From NCBI RefSeq assembly GCF_000004075.3, contig NW_022279570.1:1-64000 (forward strand): DNA of 64,000 bases. Reading direction: 5' to 3'. The first letter of the stretch is position 1, and the number at the start of each line of letters is the position of its first letter. Shown piece after piece: positions 45,080 to 55,930 of this stretch. The position numbers were made by a program, and so were the translations under genes. The notes under the pieces are model-generated. The model saw only the letters and a list, made by a program, of their open reading frames with translations, ran no database searches and was not told the origin of the DNA. This stretch comes from Cucumis sativus. Its lineage: Eukaryota > Streptophyta > Magnoliopsida > Cucurbitales > Cucurbitaceae.

Positions 45080-45296
45080 TGTAATATAGAATGCCATGGC
45101 TAAACAGCTGTAGTTAGTTAGTAAAACAGTTTAAATAATTAAACTGTTTAGCTGTTAAGACTGCAATTAAAACTGTTTCATAAAAACAGTTATTTCAACT
45201 ACTTGTAACTACTTACAATCCTCAATATATACTCCATCTCTTAGCCACTATTGGTGGAGAATTCATTGTGAAAAACTAAGTCCAACTTGAATTACA
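45080..45296 (+). repeat. 3' LTR of the gypsy fragment (217 bp), copy 2
   Basis: TGTAATATAG...GAATTACA, preceded by the purine tract GGGGGTGGAATGA (one G more than in copy 1). It is nearly identical to 5012-5228, differing for example at AAAAACAGTT versus AAAAACTGTT. Confidence 0.74.
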
Positions 45297-45417
45297 TCAG
45301 TTTATTAAGTCTGTTGATTTGTGGATGAACTAAAACATATACATCTTTTCTAAAAAGGATAAAAAAAACTTGCATAAGTTTTCATTTTCACAACTCTATG
45401 ATTTGTGATCAATGCAG

Positions 45418-45484
45418 CAAGGAGCAGCTGGCAAACAAATTTCTTTATGCCATAAATGCGGATGCTGGTTTTGATCTAAGCTAA
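45418..45484 (+). pseudogene. Orphan last exon of a HECT ubiquitin ligase (UPL6/UPL7-like), copy 2
   Basis: Identical to 5350-5416: acceptor CAATGCAG, reading KEQLANKFLYAINADAG then FDLS, stop TAA at 45482-45484. The last four residues of HECT ligases help position the thioester, so the tail is strongly conserved in the family; here it has no catalytic domain. Confidence 0.68.
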
Positions 45485-46734
45485 TGGTAAGTCGTACCCT
45501 GCTCAATATTCCTTCTATTCTCCACTTCATCCTTCGCCTTGGCCATAATTTCCAATCATACATGGAATTTACTTTGGTTGATTATTTTTTTCTTTCTTTT
45601 GGATAAGGATATCCTGGTCTTGCCCTTATCATGGAAGATTCTTGTATATCTTTCATCCCATACTTTGGTTGAATTTTGGAACATTAATGTATCGCCTGAC
45701 ATTCATAAATACACTGTCATAATTTTAAATCTGCTGTCTTCCTACATTATGCATGTTTTTCTGTTATTGAAGATGCTGCCCGGTTGTGCTAAAAGTTCTC
45801 AGTCACATTCTAAATTTTTCTTTAGTTCTCAAGCAGTCATGTTAAAAGATCTCAATCACATTAAGTGATTTTTGACAGGATGTTGTTGTTTTACCCTTCT
45901 TCTTGTTGATATACCTTTCGTAACATCCTTTCATCCCTAATCTCATCCTCGACCACAACCACTGCTTTGACCACGATCGTCTCTCCGAAGATTTGTGAGG
46001 TATGTTCTTGGATTGGTTTGACATTCTACTTTTCTCCCATTCTCAATAAATACTAATCACCGCTTCATCTCTAATCTCATCCTCGGCCATGCCCTGATTT
46101 TGTCTAATTTTGTTTTCTGTTATTTTGTGAAATTCTTATTTTTCTTGTGATCTTTACATGTAGAGATAGGAAGAAATATCATGCTCCAAATACTAGTCCT
46201 TATGTTTCAATTGGCGTTAGATTTATTTATGTGTCCCAAGAAAATCGATCACATTGCACGATACCTTGAGCTCCTTCGGTAAAATCTGAATCAAAAGTGC
46301 CTCCACTACTCATTGTAAACATTGATCAGTCGATTAAGGATCCTCTAGAATCTGATCTTAATACCGCTTTCAGACAAGGGAGGATTTAATTACTGAGAAA
46401 CAAGTCTCTTTATTTCCCTCACAAGCTCGACAATGTGAAGTTCCAGATCGCTTGAAGTCAATTGTTGAGCAATGTGGAACTACTTTGGTTTGAGTATAGA
46501 ATAACTTGATCTTGGTTTTTCAGCCAATTATCTTTTAGGTTTGTTTTAGTGGATCACATGAGGTTCGACGAATGCTTTTATTATTTTGGCCCTCTAAAGT
46601 TCTTATGAAATATTCTGGTTCTAGTCACTCACTCAAGATCGAAGGATGACTTGGGAGGGATATTTTTTTCAACAAAGCTGCATTGTTGTTAGCTCTCCCT
46701 TGGTGTTTCCTTCCATCTAGTTTGAAGTTTTTAG

Positions 46735-46961
46735 TCTGCAATTTTCAGCTGATTTTGGGCTTCTTGTTGAAAGGTTTTAAGTTCGCTTTGTTCTCAGTTT
46801 TCTATTGTTTTCTCAGGATTTTGATTGTTTTGTTCAATTTGTCTGTACTTTTGTTTTGGTCATTCTTTTCGCTCTTAGTATAATTCTCCTATAGTTTGAG
46901 CATTAGTCTCTTTTTTACTTACATCTTTAATAAAAAGGGTTGTCTCTGTTTCAAAAAAAAA
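46735..46961 (+). mobile_element. Probable LINE 3' tail
   Basis: C/T-rich sequence ends in TTTGAGCATTAGTCTC, ACATCTTTAATAAAAAGG, TTGTCTCTGTTTC and an A run at 46953-46961, the layout of plant L1 3' ends. It begins exactly where identity with copy 1 ends. The frame 46683-46883 is a Leu/Phe-rich reading of this tail, not a gene. Confidence 0.5.
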
Positions 46962-48086
46962 TATGAACAATTATTTTCAGAAAAAGGCGCCTGATTAATA
47001 TGTTTGTCAAATTTCGAGAAGAGGGATATAAGGACTAATTTTTTATAGCAAAAGTTAATCATAGATTAACAGTTGGGGAGTAATTTTAAGAAAATAAAAT
47101 AACCTCTCTGAATTCTATACCTCTACATTGTGAAAATTGAGGCTAAATGACGGGGTTCTGACCAAGTATACATTTATATTAAGTTTCTTCTCTCAAAGCT
47201 TATAAAATACATGCCAATTGACATAAAAATGAAGAAAACTTAATGATAAAAAGACTTGGTGGGTTGGGTCCAAAAGTTTTCTTACCCCAACCCATGAACC
47301 CTAGATAGTTTTATGTCGCAAGTTGGTAAAGATGGAGTTACTGTACAAAATAATTCCTTTGAGGTAGTTTGGGTTTGATTATCACTCACATTGAGGAATG
47401 CAACCGTACATGGCTGATCCAAATTGCCACATCAGCTAAAAGTACTACCTTTAGGAACTAGTTCGAAGTTTCATTCTTTCATAATAAGAATCATAACTTT
47501 TCATGAATATGTGAAAAGTTACATTGTAATTCCAACCTTCGAAGGACCAAGTATTTAAACAACAACAACTCTCCCAGCATATTTTCGAAGAGATTTTTGG
47601 AATTGGTTTCAGAACAAGCTTATCTTTTATTTTTGATTGAATACAACAAATATATTTATGTTTATATGCTGAGGAAGCAAGGCTATTCAAGGTAGCTTCT
47701 CATCTAAGATATATTGATGTCTATCCAATGAGAGGAGTTTGGCATCCTAAGAATCCCGAGAAGACTTTAGTCTTTGCTCATTGGGATTTCTAAATGGAAA
47801 AGCTCAGAGTATTTCTTCAATTTATTTTTTGTTACCTGTATATAAGTTAGAAAGGACCATTCCTAGAGTAATAAATTAGAGCTTCTTTAGTAGGAAAGAA
47901 AAAGATTAATAAACTCTATAGGTTGTTGATGAAATATTAAATGATATTAAAATGAGTGATTTCTATTGCCTTCTCTGAATCTGTAGAACCACTTTTCATT
48001 TCACATGGGAGGACTATTTGTTATATTCTTTATATTAGAATATTGAATTAATTAGAAAGTTGACTTTGATTTTCTTTTCCATTCAG
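46962..48086. other. AT-rich stretch, probably PLAA intron and flank
   Basis: No gene was recognised. A short open segment at about 47690-47790 (LRYIDVYPMRGVWHPKNPEK) has a plausible amino-acid mix but I cannot assign it. A PLAA-like exon begins immediately after this stretch. Confidence 0.4.
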
Positions 48087-48280
48087 ACAGTTCCATTAGG
48101 TTATGGGCACTAAGTGGTGAAACATTGATGGAGATGGTTGGTGACACTTCCATTGTGTATTCAGTGGATTCACATGCTTCCGAAGTCATTGTTAGTGGGA
48201 GTGAAGATTGTTCGGCAAAGATATGGAAAGGTTAATACTTCAATCTATAGGAGTTCGTCAGTTTTTGTTATTCCTTTCTT

Positions 48281-50791
48281 CTTCTTCTAGCGTGGAGTTA
48301 TAGACCACTATATCGTCCAGATAGACCACCACAAACTTGTTAAGGTATTCATGGAAGACCTGGTTCATTAGCGTACAGAACGTTGCAGGCGCATTGGTAA
48401 GACCAAATGGCATGACAAGGAACTCGAACGCCCCATACCTCGTAACGCATGTGGTTTTGGGCTCATCCTCTTTGGCAATTCTTACTTGATAATAGCCCGA
48501 TCGCAGATCTAGCTTCGAGAAATACTTTGCTCCATGAAGGCGATCAAACAGGTCATTGATTATTGGTAGCGGATATCTGTTGCGGACCGTGATCTTGTTT
48601 AGGGCGTGGTAGTCGATGCACAACCGCATACTTCCATCGTTCTTCTTCTGGAAAAGGACTGGAGCTCCATATGGAGCTTTTGCAGGCCTCACAAATCCTG
48701 CGTTCAGCAGTTCGTCCAGTTGTTTCCGAAGTTCGGCCAACTCAGCGGCGCCATACGATAAGCATTCTTCGCAGGCGGCTTTGCCCCTGGCAGCAATTCG
48801 ATCTCATGGTCGATCATTCTCCACGGAGGCAATGATTTCGGCAGGCTGTCTGGCATCAGATCCTTGTACTTCTCTAAGACACTCAGGATGTCTTTGGGGA
48901 CTGTTTCCCTTGAGCTTTCCAACGACTCCAGTGGGATAGCCATAAAGGTTAAATCGTCACGAGCAAGGCCTTTCTTCAACTGCATAGCCGAGATCATCTA
49001 TATCCCATATGGCTGACGAATCTCCGTTTGAACAACAGTAGGCGTTGTTCCAGTAATCACTAGACATTTGGCTAGTGGCATTGGTATGACTTGATGCTCA
49101 AGTAGAAACTCCATACCTAGTACCACGTCGAAGTCATCCATCTTTGCAACCACCAAATCTATGGGACCGCTCCACTCTCCCATCCTCATGGTCGTTCGTT
49201 TTACCAACCCGACGATAGGTAGGGCAACTGAGTTCACGGCCTTCATTTTTTCTGCGTCTTTCTTCCAACGGAGATTCAGTCGTCTGGCTTCCGCTTCTGC
49301 AATGAAGTTATGAGTAGCACCAGAATCCACCATAGTGCTCTTGGGTGGCTTCTGGTTGACCCAACAGTCTACGTACATGAGACCATTCTTTGCCTGTCCA
49401 CTGGTCTCCCCCATCTTCTTCTGGAGCGATGACAGAAACTTTAAGGCCTCCATCCGAGGATTCTCACCCTCTTCTATCTGTCCAACGTCTCCTTCAGTCT
49501 GACTCAATCTATCATCTGAGTCCGAGGCTAGGGTAGCTTGAAAAGCGTTGAAGGCGGTACGGTTGGGGCACTCTCTGGCAAGATGGGGCCCTTTACATAT
49601 GAAACAACTGATGGAACGACCGGAGTTGTTCTGATTGTTTGGTCCTCGCCAGTTGTTTCCTGTATTCGCTTGGAAGGGCTTGCGATCTCCACCTTGTCGC
49701 TTGTCTCCCTCTGCAGTCTTCGGGGAATTTGGGCGGTTGTTTCTGTTTCCTCCAGAGGAGGAAGCTTGATGTCGTCTTGCATCTTGAGATTCGCTAGATA
49801 AGTCAAACAACCGTTCAGCCACTGCGTATGCTGACGTGAGGTCTTGAATTCGTTTCTCATACAACTTGGTCCTAGCCCACGGCTTCAAGCCCTCGACAAA
49901 ACATAAAACTGTCTTTCTCGGTCATGTCGCGTATGTCCAACATCACCCCCGCAAACTGTTTCACGTAGTCCTGAATGTTTCCCGTGTGCTTCAATTCACG
50001 CAGCTTCCGTCGGGCTAGAATTTCGACATTCTCAGGGAAAAATTGCGAACGAAGTTCTCCTTTTAGGGCATCCCACGTGTCGATTGTGCAACGCCCTTCT
50101 TGAATGTCCATGTATCGGGACCTCCACCATAACTTCGCATCTTCTGACAGATGCATGGTTGCCAACGTCACCTTGGCCTCTTCAGTAATTGTGTTCGTGG
50201 CTTTGTAATACTGCTCGACATCAAAGATGAAGTTTTCCAATGCCTTGGCATCTCTCGCCCCACAGAAGGGCTTGGGCTCAGGAACCTTGATTCTGCCCAC
50301 AGGAATGGCTCCTCCAGCTGGAGCCTGGTTTGCTAGTTCTCGTATAGTAAGGTTCACCCTCGTGTTTACCTATGCGAGCTCATTCCTCACGACATCGAGG
50401 GTTGCTCGAAAATCCTCTGTCATGCCGTTGATCATCTCCAACATGTTCTTTTGCGAGTTATCAAGCTCCATAACTCGTTCTTCCATCTGGGCAATAGAGC
50501 CCGATGAACTGTCCCCAAGCTCGTAGGCGACATTTCCCGTTTCATTACTCGGGACTCTAGAGTGTCGACTCTAGTCAGTAACTCTTGGATGGGTAGTCCG
50601 TCAAGGCGATCGGACACGGCTTCAATGCCATCAGCTTTCTTGGCAATATCCTCAAGCCGCTGTTCCAAGAACCGGATGGAATCAGGAACTTCCACCAGGT
50701 AGAGCATCTGCTCTTCGATTCCCACAAGTCGCTCATCATGGGTCTTGCTAGACTGTTTCGCCACCGACATCTTTCTGTCACGCACTGTCAA
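48281..50791 (-). pseudogene. gag-protease-RT coding region of the truncated gypsy element
   Basis: From the ATG near 50791: coiled coil, frameshift near 50535, capsid-like Gag (TLATMHLSEDAKLWWRSRY), frameshift near 49880, nucleocapsid knuckle C-x2-C-x4-H-x4-C (CFICKGPHLAREC, about 49568-49606), aspartic protease (VDSGATHNFI near 49320; VLGMEFL), a stop at 48998, then RT with a frameshift near 48740. RT motifs include [37 protein letters not shown] and [10 protein letters not shown] (catalytic Asp pair near 48315). Three frameshifts and one stop make it inactive. Confidence 0.88.
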
Positions 50792-50817
50792 CTAGCCAAC
50801 CTGGCTCTGATACCACT

Positions 50818-51361
50818 TGTCACAATCGTAATTCTTCAAACACGATGTGAACGATTGTGCGGCACTTGTTCTAGCTCGACGAACAAGTCAGCCGATCAAA
50901 ATCCACAAATCGCGGACAACTTTAACACATGCTTCAACCTCCCCTCACGTTCTTGGAAAATATTTTTAGAAAACGTGAAAGATGATTAAATTGATTGAAA
51001 ACATTGTTAAAACAAGCATTGAAGACTGTCAATTGCAATAAGAAAGCATAGATTGCAAAGAGTACGACAAGGCTTGGGCGGGGATTCAACAGGTATGCCT
51101 CCCCTATAGTACATTTTTAACATTTTCATCTCTGGTAGGCTTGCATATGAAAATGCCGAAACGTCACACCCAAGCATATCGACTTGAAATTTAAAGCAAC
51201 TACCTAAACTACATACAAGACATAAAGACAAGATAAATTGGGGCTAATCGGAGCATACGGCCATAGGTAAACACACCTTGGACAAGTATGTCCGTTACAC
51301 TAGGCCTCCAATCACCCAAGTTTACCAAAGGAGGGGTAAAAATAAAAATTCCACCTAGACA
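50818..51361 (-). repeat. LTR of the truncated gypsy element (544 bp)
   Basis: On the plus strand it runs TGTCACAATCG...CACCTAGACA, so the ends form a TGTC...GACA inverted pair. The primer-binding site (plus-strand GGCTCTGATACCA, 50803-50815) is two bases to its left. This confirms minus orientation. No second copy is in the window. Confidence 0.8.
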
Positions 51362-51370
51362 ACATGGTTG

Positions 51371-51960
51371 TTAGGATGACCAGTGGTCCTAACAACACGT
51401 GGCAGCAGCAGAAAGGGAATATATATATAGGCGTTTTTTGCTAGGGCTGATTATCTTGGTTATTATGTATTTTGAATGAACGTTGTTCATTGGGGAGAGA
51501 GCAGCCCTCTTACTTGGTTGAAGCTTATGATTCCATATTGAATATATATACACACATATATCAGCTTCTCTCCATTGTACTGTGTGTTTGTGAGTGTGCT
51601 GGAAATATTCTTTGTATTTGTGTGGGTGTGGGTTGAATCTTTTGCAGGTGAAACAAGAACCTACCAGGGGGGACCACTTTGGTAGGGCCGGGAGTTAGAG
51701 GAAAGAGATAAAAGAAAGGAAGCTACAGAGGGAGGGGGTATGGAACTTTGAGGAAGGAAATCTACATTACTCCTTGAGAGAGGGAAAGCAGAGGGTCCAA
51801 GTTCATCTTTGAATTGTTCTTGAGTCTTTTATTTGGTTGCTATTAGTTTGAGTAATTTTTGCTTTGAATCTGTAATCGCGATCAATACTCTATTGATCCA
51901 CGAAGAGTCTCAATAATTCGTGTAAGTTTTCATATTATATCAACATATACGAACACTGCT
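51371..51960 (+). repeat. Possible plus-strand solo LTR or leader
   Basis: It starts TGTTAGGATGACC with an immediate near-palindrome (GGTCCTAACA). A TATA-like run follows (ATATATATATAG at about 51420), then 500 bp with T-rich, promoter/leader-like composition. A TG...CA end could be placed near 51958 (ATATATCA-type), but no target duplication matches. It lies directly beside the gypsy LTR. I treat it as a likely copia-type LTR remnant of uncertain limits. Confidence 0.35.
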
Positions 51961-52544
51961 GTGGTGTTCTATCATAATTCTGAGATACTGAGCTTCGTTT
52001 AAGATCCTTCACTGTGGCCAAACCGAGTTTGTGAGTTGAACCTTTCATGTATTTATGAGAAATGTTTCTCTATCTATTTGAAGTCTGTTTGATGGAGCAT
52101 TTGGTTGGGAAGAGATGACTAACTTTTAGTGGAAAGGCGAAGGACTGGTGAAGCCCTGAAGGGGTGTTGAAGTTGGCTAAAGTTTATGTGTTGAATTGAA
52201 TTTCTTTAAGAGAGTGGGTTTTTTTTTTTTTTTTTGTAGCTTGATTTTTAAATTTGAATTATGTTTATTATACTATAATTATTTATAAACCCTAAACCCT
52301 AATAGCATTTTAGTATCACGAAGTTGGATTATTTTGTTGCAGATGGAATTTGTGTCTAGAGCATTGAGCATCCTGGTTGCGTTTGGGATGCCAAGTTTTT
52401 GGAAAATGGAGATATTGTCACAGCTTGTTTAGATGGAGTAGTACGTGTCTGGACGGCAGAACAGGAAAGAATTGCTGATCCCCAAGAATTGGAGTTATTT
52501 GCTTCAAGACTGTCTCAGTATAAGTTGAAGAGGTGCCCCACAAC

Positions 52545-53312
52545 AGCTGCCACACACACACACACACACTCACAAAGAGGAAGTTCCAAAATCCTTTGGT
52601 ACATCTCTCTTTCTCTCTCTCTCTCTCTCTAACTTATTTTGACTTTTTGAGGCAAAAGCATGATTTTGAGCATATCTAAAATAATGTCAGTATAGAATAT
52701 ATTCTGTTCTGAGTATGATTTTAGCGACTTATGTACATCTTTAATTTATTTGTTCATACCTCATGATAATGTGCACTTTTATTCCTATGTTGACTGTTGG
52801 TCTTCTATTTGATAAGTTGTCTCTAATTTACTTGTGTTAGGAAGAGGGTTGGAGGATTGAAATTGGAAGAATTACCTGGGATGGATGCTTTACAAATTCC
52901 AGGTCTGGTTACACTATTCCATTTTAATAAGAAGCCAAGATGCTATCCGCTTCTATACCTTTTTCCTTTTACCCCTTAATTTCATGAATCTTTGTTGCAA
53001 AGTGGATGGGTGGCAAGGTTTTCTTTTTCTTGATATTTGTGAGATTCTAGGCCAGCTCACACACCCTCGACTAATCTCACGGGATAATCCGCTTGACCCT
53101 ACAACATTTGGGTGTTAAGGAAACTCATAGGAAATTAATTTACAGCTGCCACACACACACACTCACAAAGAGGAAGTTCCAAAATCCTTTTGTTCATCTC
53201 TCTTTTTTTTTCTCTCTCTCTAGCTTATTTTGACTTTTTGAGGCAGAAGCATGATTCTGAGCATATCTAAAATAATGTCAGTATAGAATATATTCTGTTC
53301 TGAGTATGATTT
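52545..53312. repeat. Partial tandem duplication around PLAA exon 3
   Basis: 52545-52725 (starting ACAGCTGCCACACACACACA, including CTCACAAAGAGGAAGTTCC and TATTCTGTTCTGAGTATGAT) is repeated at 53142-53312, offset about 597 bp. PLAA exon 3 lies between the copies. The second copy is cut at TATGATTTTG by the gypsy pol fragment. Microsatellites (CA)n and (CT)n inside differ in length. Confidence 0.88.
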
Positions 53313-55775
53313 TGCCGGCCTGTGTTATGTTTAACGCCTTTCTTTTTGCTTCTAGGCTGTACTGGAGCTTGTCATAATCTTCCCATGTTGCCTCATGAGG
53401 AGGGAGACCTTGCCATTTAATCAAAACCTCACAGCTTCCTCTTTTATTCTTCGAGTACCCAAATATTTCCTCCGGTATAGATTTCCACTCGTGAGTTTCA
53501 GTAACGTAAGGCAGCATGTCTGTCTGTACAAGTTGATGATCACCAACCATTTTTTTGAGTTGGGACACATGAAACACTGGATGGATGGAAGCGGATGCTG
53601 GCAACTCTAGCTTATACGCAACCAGTATGATGCGTTCCACAATCGTATAAGGCCCAAAGAACTTGGGGGATAGTTTCTCATTTTTCTTTTGTCGTAATGA
53701 GATCTGTCTATAGGGCCTAATCTTCAGGAAGACCATATCGCCAACTGCATACTCCACATCATGACGCTTCAAGTCTACGTTATTTTTCATCTTGTCTGTG
53801 CGACGAATTAGTGTTCTTTTAGGACTCCCAGAATTTCAACTCATGCCTTGAGCTATTCGTTTAAGGTAGTGTTTGGAGTGTCCCGGTCACCATAAAACAT
53901 CAATGGTGGTGGCATACGTCCATAGATAGCCTGAAATGGAGTGACCCCTACGGATCTCTAAAAAGTAGTGTTGTACCAATATTCAGCCCAATGTATCCAT
54001 TTTGACCATTCCTTAGGCCGTTCTCCACAAAAACATCGCAGATACGTCTCCACTCCCCTATTAACCACCTCAGTTTTCCCATCCGACTGAGGGTGATAAG
54101 CGGTGCTTCGATTTAATCGGGTGCCTGCCATTTTGAACATTTCTTGCCAAAAGTTGCTCAAGAATACCTTATCTCGGTCGGACACTATCGATTTGGGAAA
54201 GCCATGAAGTCGGACAATCTCCTTAACAAATATATTTGCTGAATCTGTCCACCACTACAAAGATGACTTCGAAACCATTCGATCTTGGTAAGCCCTCGAT
54301 AAAGTCCATAGATATATCGCTCCAAATATTGTTTGGACTGTCCAGGGACAGCAGCAGTCCGGTGGGGGATAGTGCTAGGGAGTTGTTCTTCTGACATATT
54401 ACACATTCCTCACAATACTTCTTAACATCCGCCTTCATTCCTTCCCAATATAGCTCACCAGTTGGTCGTTTGTATGTGCATAAAAATCCAGAATGGTCTC
54501 CAAGTACCGAATCATGGTAAGTATGTAGGATTGTGGGTATCAATGTAGATGTTTTGGACAGCACAAACTTATCCTTATATCTTAACATACCTTGTCGGAT
54601 GGAGAATTTACCCTCTGTTCCTTCTTCCATTGCTTGTAGTTCTTCCATTATTTTGCTCAACTTTTCATCCGCTTCGACTTCCTTTTTAATCACCAGAATG
54701 TCAACCAATGTAGGAGCTGTTATGCTACCGAGGTTAACTGTAGGAGGCATCCAAGACAAGGCGTCTGCTGCTTTATTCTCCAAGCCGGGTTTGTAGACCA
54801 CCTCAAATGAGTATCCCGTTAGCTTCGCTACCCATTTCTGATACTGAAGCTGTATCACTCTTTGTTGTAATAAGAACTTCAAGGATTTCTGATCGGTCTT
54901 CACAATAAATTTTCTTTCCAACAGATATGGTCGCCATCGTTGCACAGGCAAGATTACTGCCATTAATTCCCTTTCATATACAGGCTTGGCCCTATCTCTT
55001 AAGGCTAACGTATGGCTAAAGTATGCTATGGGGCGCTTGGCTTGGACGAGTACGACTCCTACCCTATATCTCGATGCATCTGTTTCCATTTCAAAGGTGG
55101 CATTGAAATCAGGCAACACCAAAACGGGCAGGGTCATCATGGCATTCTGTAGTTGTTGGAATGCCTCCTTAGACTCCTCAGTCCACTGGAATCCCCCTTT
55201 CCTAAGTAGTTGAGTCAATGGTGCGACAATGAAGCCATAGTGCTGAACGAACTTTCTTTAGTAACAGGTGAGGCCTAGTAATCCTCGTACCTCTCTTATA
55301 TTACTGGGTATAGGCCATTCCCTGATTGCTCTGATTTTCTCGGGGTTCACTTCAACTTCTTGTCCTGAAATGATATGACCCAAATAATCAATACGTTCTT
55401 GCGCGAAGCTGCACTTCTTCTGGTTTGCATATAACTCATTCTTTCTCAGGATTTCCAATGCTAACCCAATGTGCTTCAGATGATTTTCCAAGTTCTCACT
55501 GTAGATTAGTATGTCGTCGAAAAATACTAATATGAACTTCTGCAAAAATGGTTTAAATATTGAGTTCATTAGAGCTTGGAAAGTGGATGTGGCATTAGTT
55601 AAGCCGAATGCCATAACCATAAATTCATAGTGTCCATCATGTGTTCGAAATGCTGTTTTTTCGATGTCTTCTCCACACATTTTGATCTGATGGAACCCCG
55701 CCTTTAAATCAATCTTTGAAAACCAGTTTGCTCCATTTAATTCATCGAAAAGCTCCTCAACCACCAGAATAGGGA
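53312..55775 (-). mobile_element. Internal gypsy pol fragment: RT, RNase H, integrase, chromodomain
   Basis: Minus-strand reading from 55775: RT from VVEELFDELNGANWFSKIDL through VFFDDILIYSENLENH (catalytic Asp pair near 55515), a stop near 55258, RNase H (TFEMETDASRYRVGVVLVQA) and the integrase zinc finger (HSGFLC...CEECVICQ). The core follows ([43 protein letters not shown]), then HPVFHVSQLKK and a chromodomain (CEVLIKWQGLPPHEATWEDY) ending near 53312. Both LTRs, gag and protease are missing. The fragment directly joins PLAA-derived DNA on the left and inhibitor-gene flank on the right. Frameshifts near 54223 and 53950-53790 inactivate it. Confidence 0.88.
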
Positions 55776-55777
55776 AT

Positions 55778-55930
55778 TTTTATCTTCAAAAAGTTCACCC
55801 AAATCAATGAATGAATAACCATGTTAATTGACTGGTTCTTTTTTTTATTTTATTTTGACATAATTACAACTAAGATGCACTTTTTTATTGAAAAGATACA
55901 AGTAAGAGGGTAAATTTTGAGTTTTCTCAC
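55778..55930. repeat. Direct repeat flanking the inhibitor gene, left copy
   Basis: CACCCAAATCAATGAATGAA, ACATAATTACAACTAAGATG and GTAAATTTTGAGTTTTCTCA match 57964-58110 (offset about 2.19 kb) with scattered differences. The right copy lies upstream of the minus-strand inhibitor gene. The left copy probably marks the upstream region of a lost tandem neighbour. Confidence 0.8.

Larger units (their letters stand above)
38875..46734. repeat. Large direct repeat, copy 2 (partner at 1-6667)
   Basis: Same content and order as 1-6667, but with the complete 38958-40155 interior of the LTR element that copy 1 lacks. Reading frames are better preserved here: the gypsy RT-RNase H frame (42988-43584) and the gag frame (42584-42946) are continuous, whereas copy 1 has frameshifts. 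Copy 2 is thus the less altered version. To its left, copia sequence continues from 38630 down to 37077. Confidence 0.93.
48281..51361 (-). mobile_element. Ty3/gypsy element, 3'-truncated, in the PLAA intron
   Basis: 5' LTR 50818-51361, then primer-binding site, gag, protease and RT up to the catalytic YLDD box, where it breaks near 48281. RNase H, integrase and 3' LTR are missing. It is opposite in strand to PLAA. Its Gag type (PEPKPFCGARDAKALENFIF) and protease linker differ from the other gypsy elements in the window. The separate pol fragment at 53312-55775 does not continue it: it overlaps the RT region and has a different sequence. Confidence 0.87.
48087..52902 (+). pseudogene. PLAA-like WD40 gene fragment (three exons), split by a gypsy element
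   Basis: Exon 1 (48087-48230) reads IRLWALSGETLMEMVGDTSI, VYSVDSHASEV and IVSGSEDCSAKIWK. Exon 2 (52343-52532) reads SIEHPGCVWDAKFLENGDIV and TACLDGVVRVWTAEQERIAD. Exon 3 (52841-52902) reads KRVGGLKLEELPGMDALQIP. All have AG/GT borders and join in frame. They correspond to the last WD40 blades and the linker of phospholipase-A2-activating protein (PLAA/Doa1, a CDC48-associated ubiquitin-binding factor). A TAG at 52357-52359 replaces the usual Gln before SIEHP. The 4.1-kb intron between exons 1 and 2 holds a gypsy element. The PFU and PUL domains are absent. Confidence 0.85.

Noticed and set aside
48616..50526. Plus-strand frames of 60-107 codons across the gypsy element
   Set aside because: Antisense shadows of the minus-strand gag-protease-RT region.
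52285..52305. AAACCCTAAACCCTAA considered as an interstitial telomere
   Set aside because: Only two units next to a splice acceptor; short telobox-like matches are common in plant genes.
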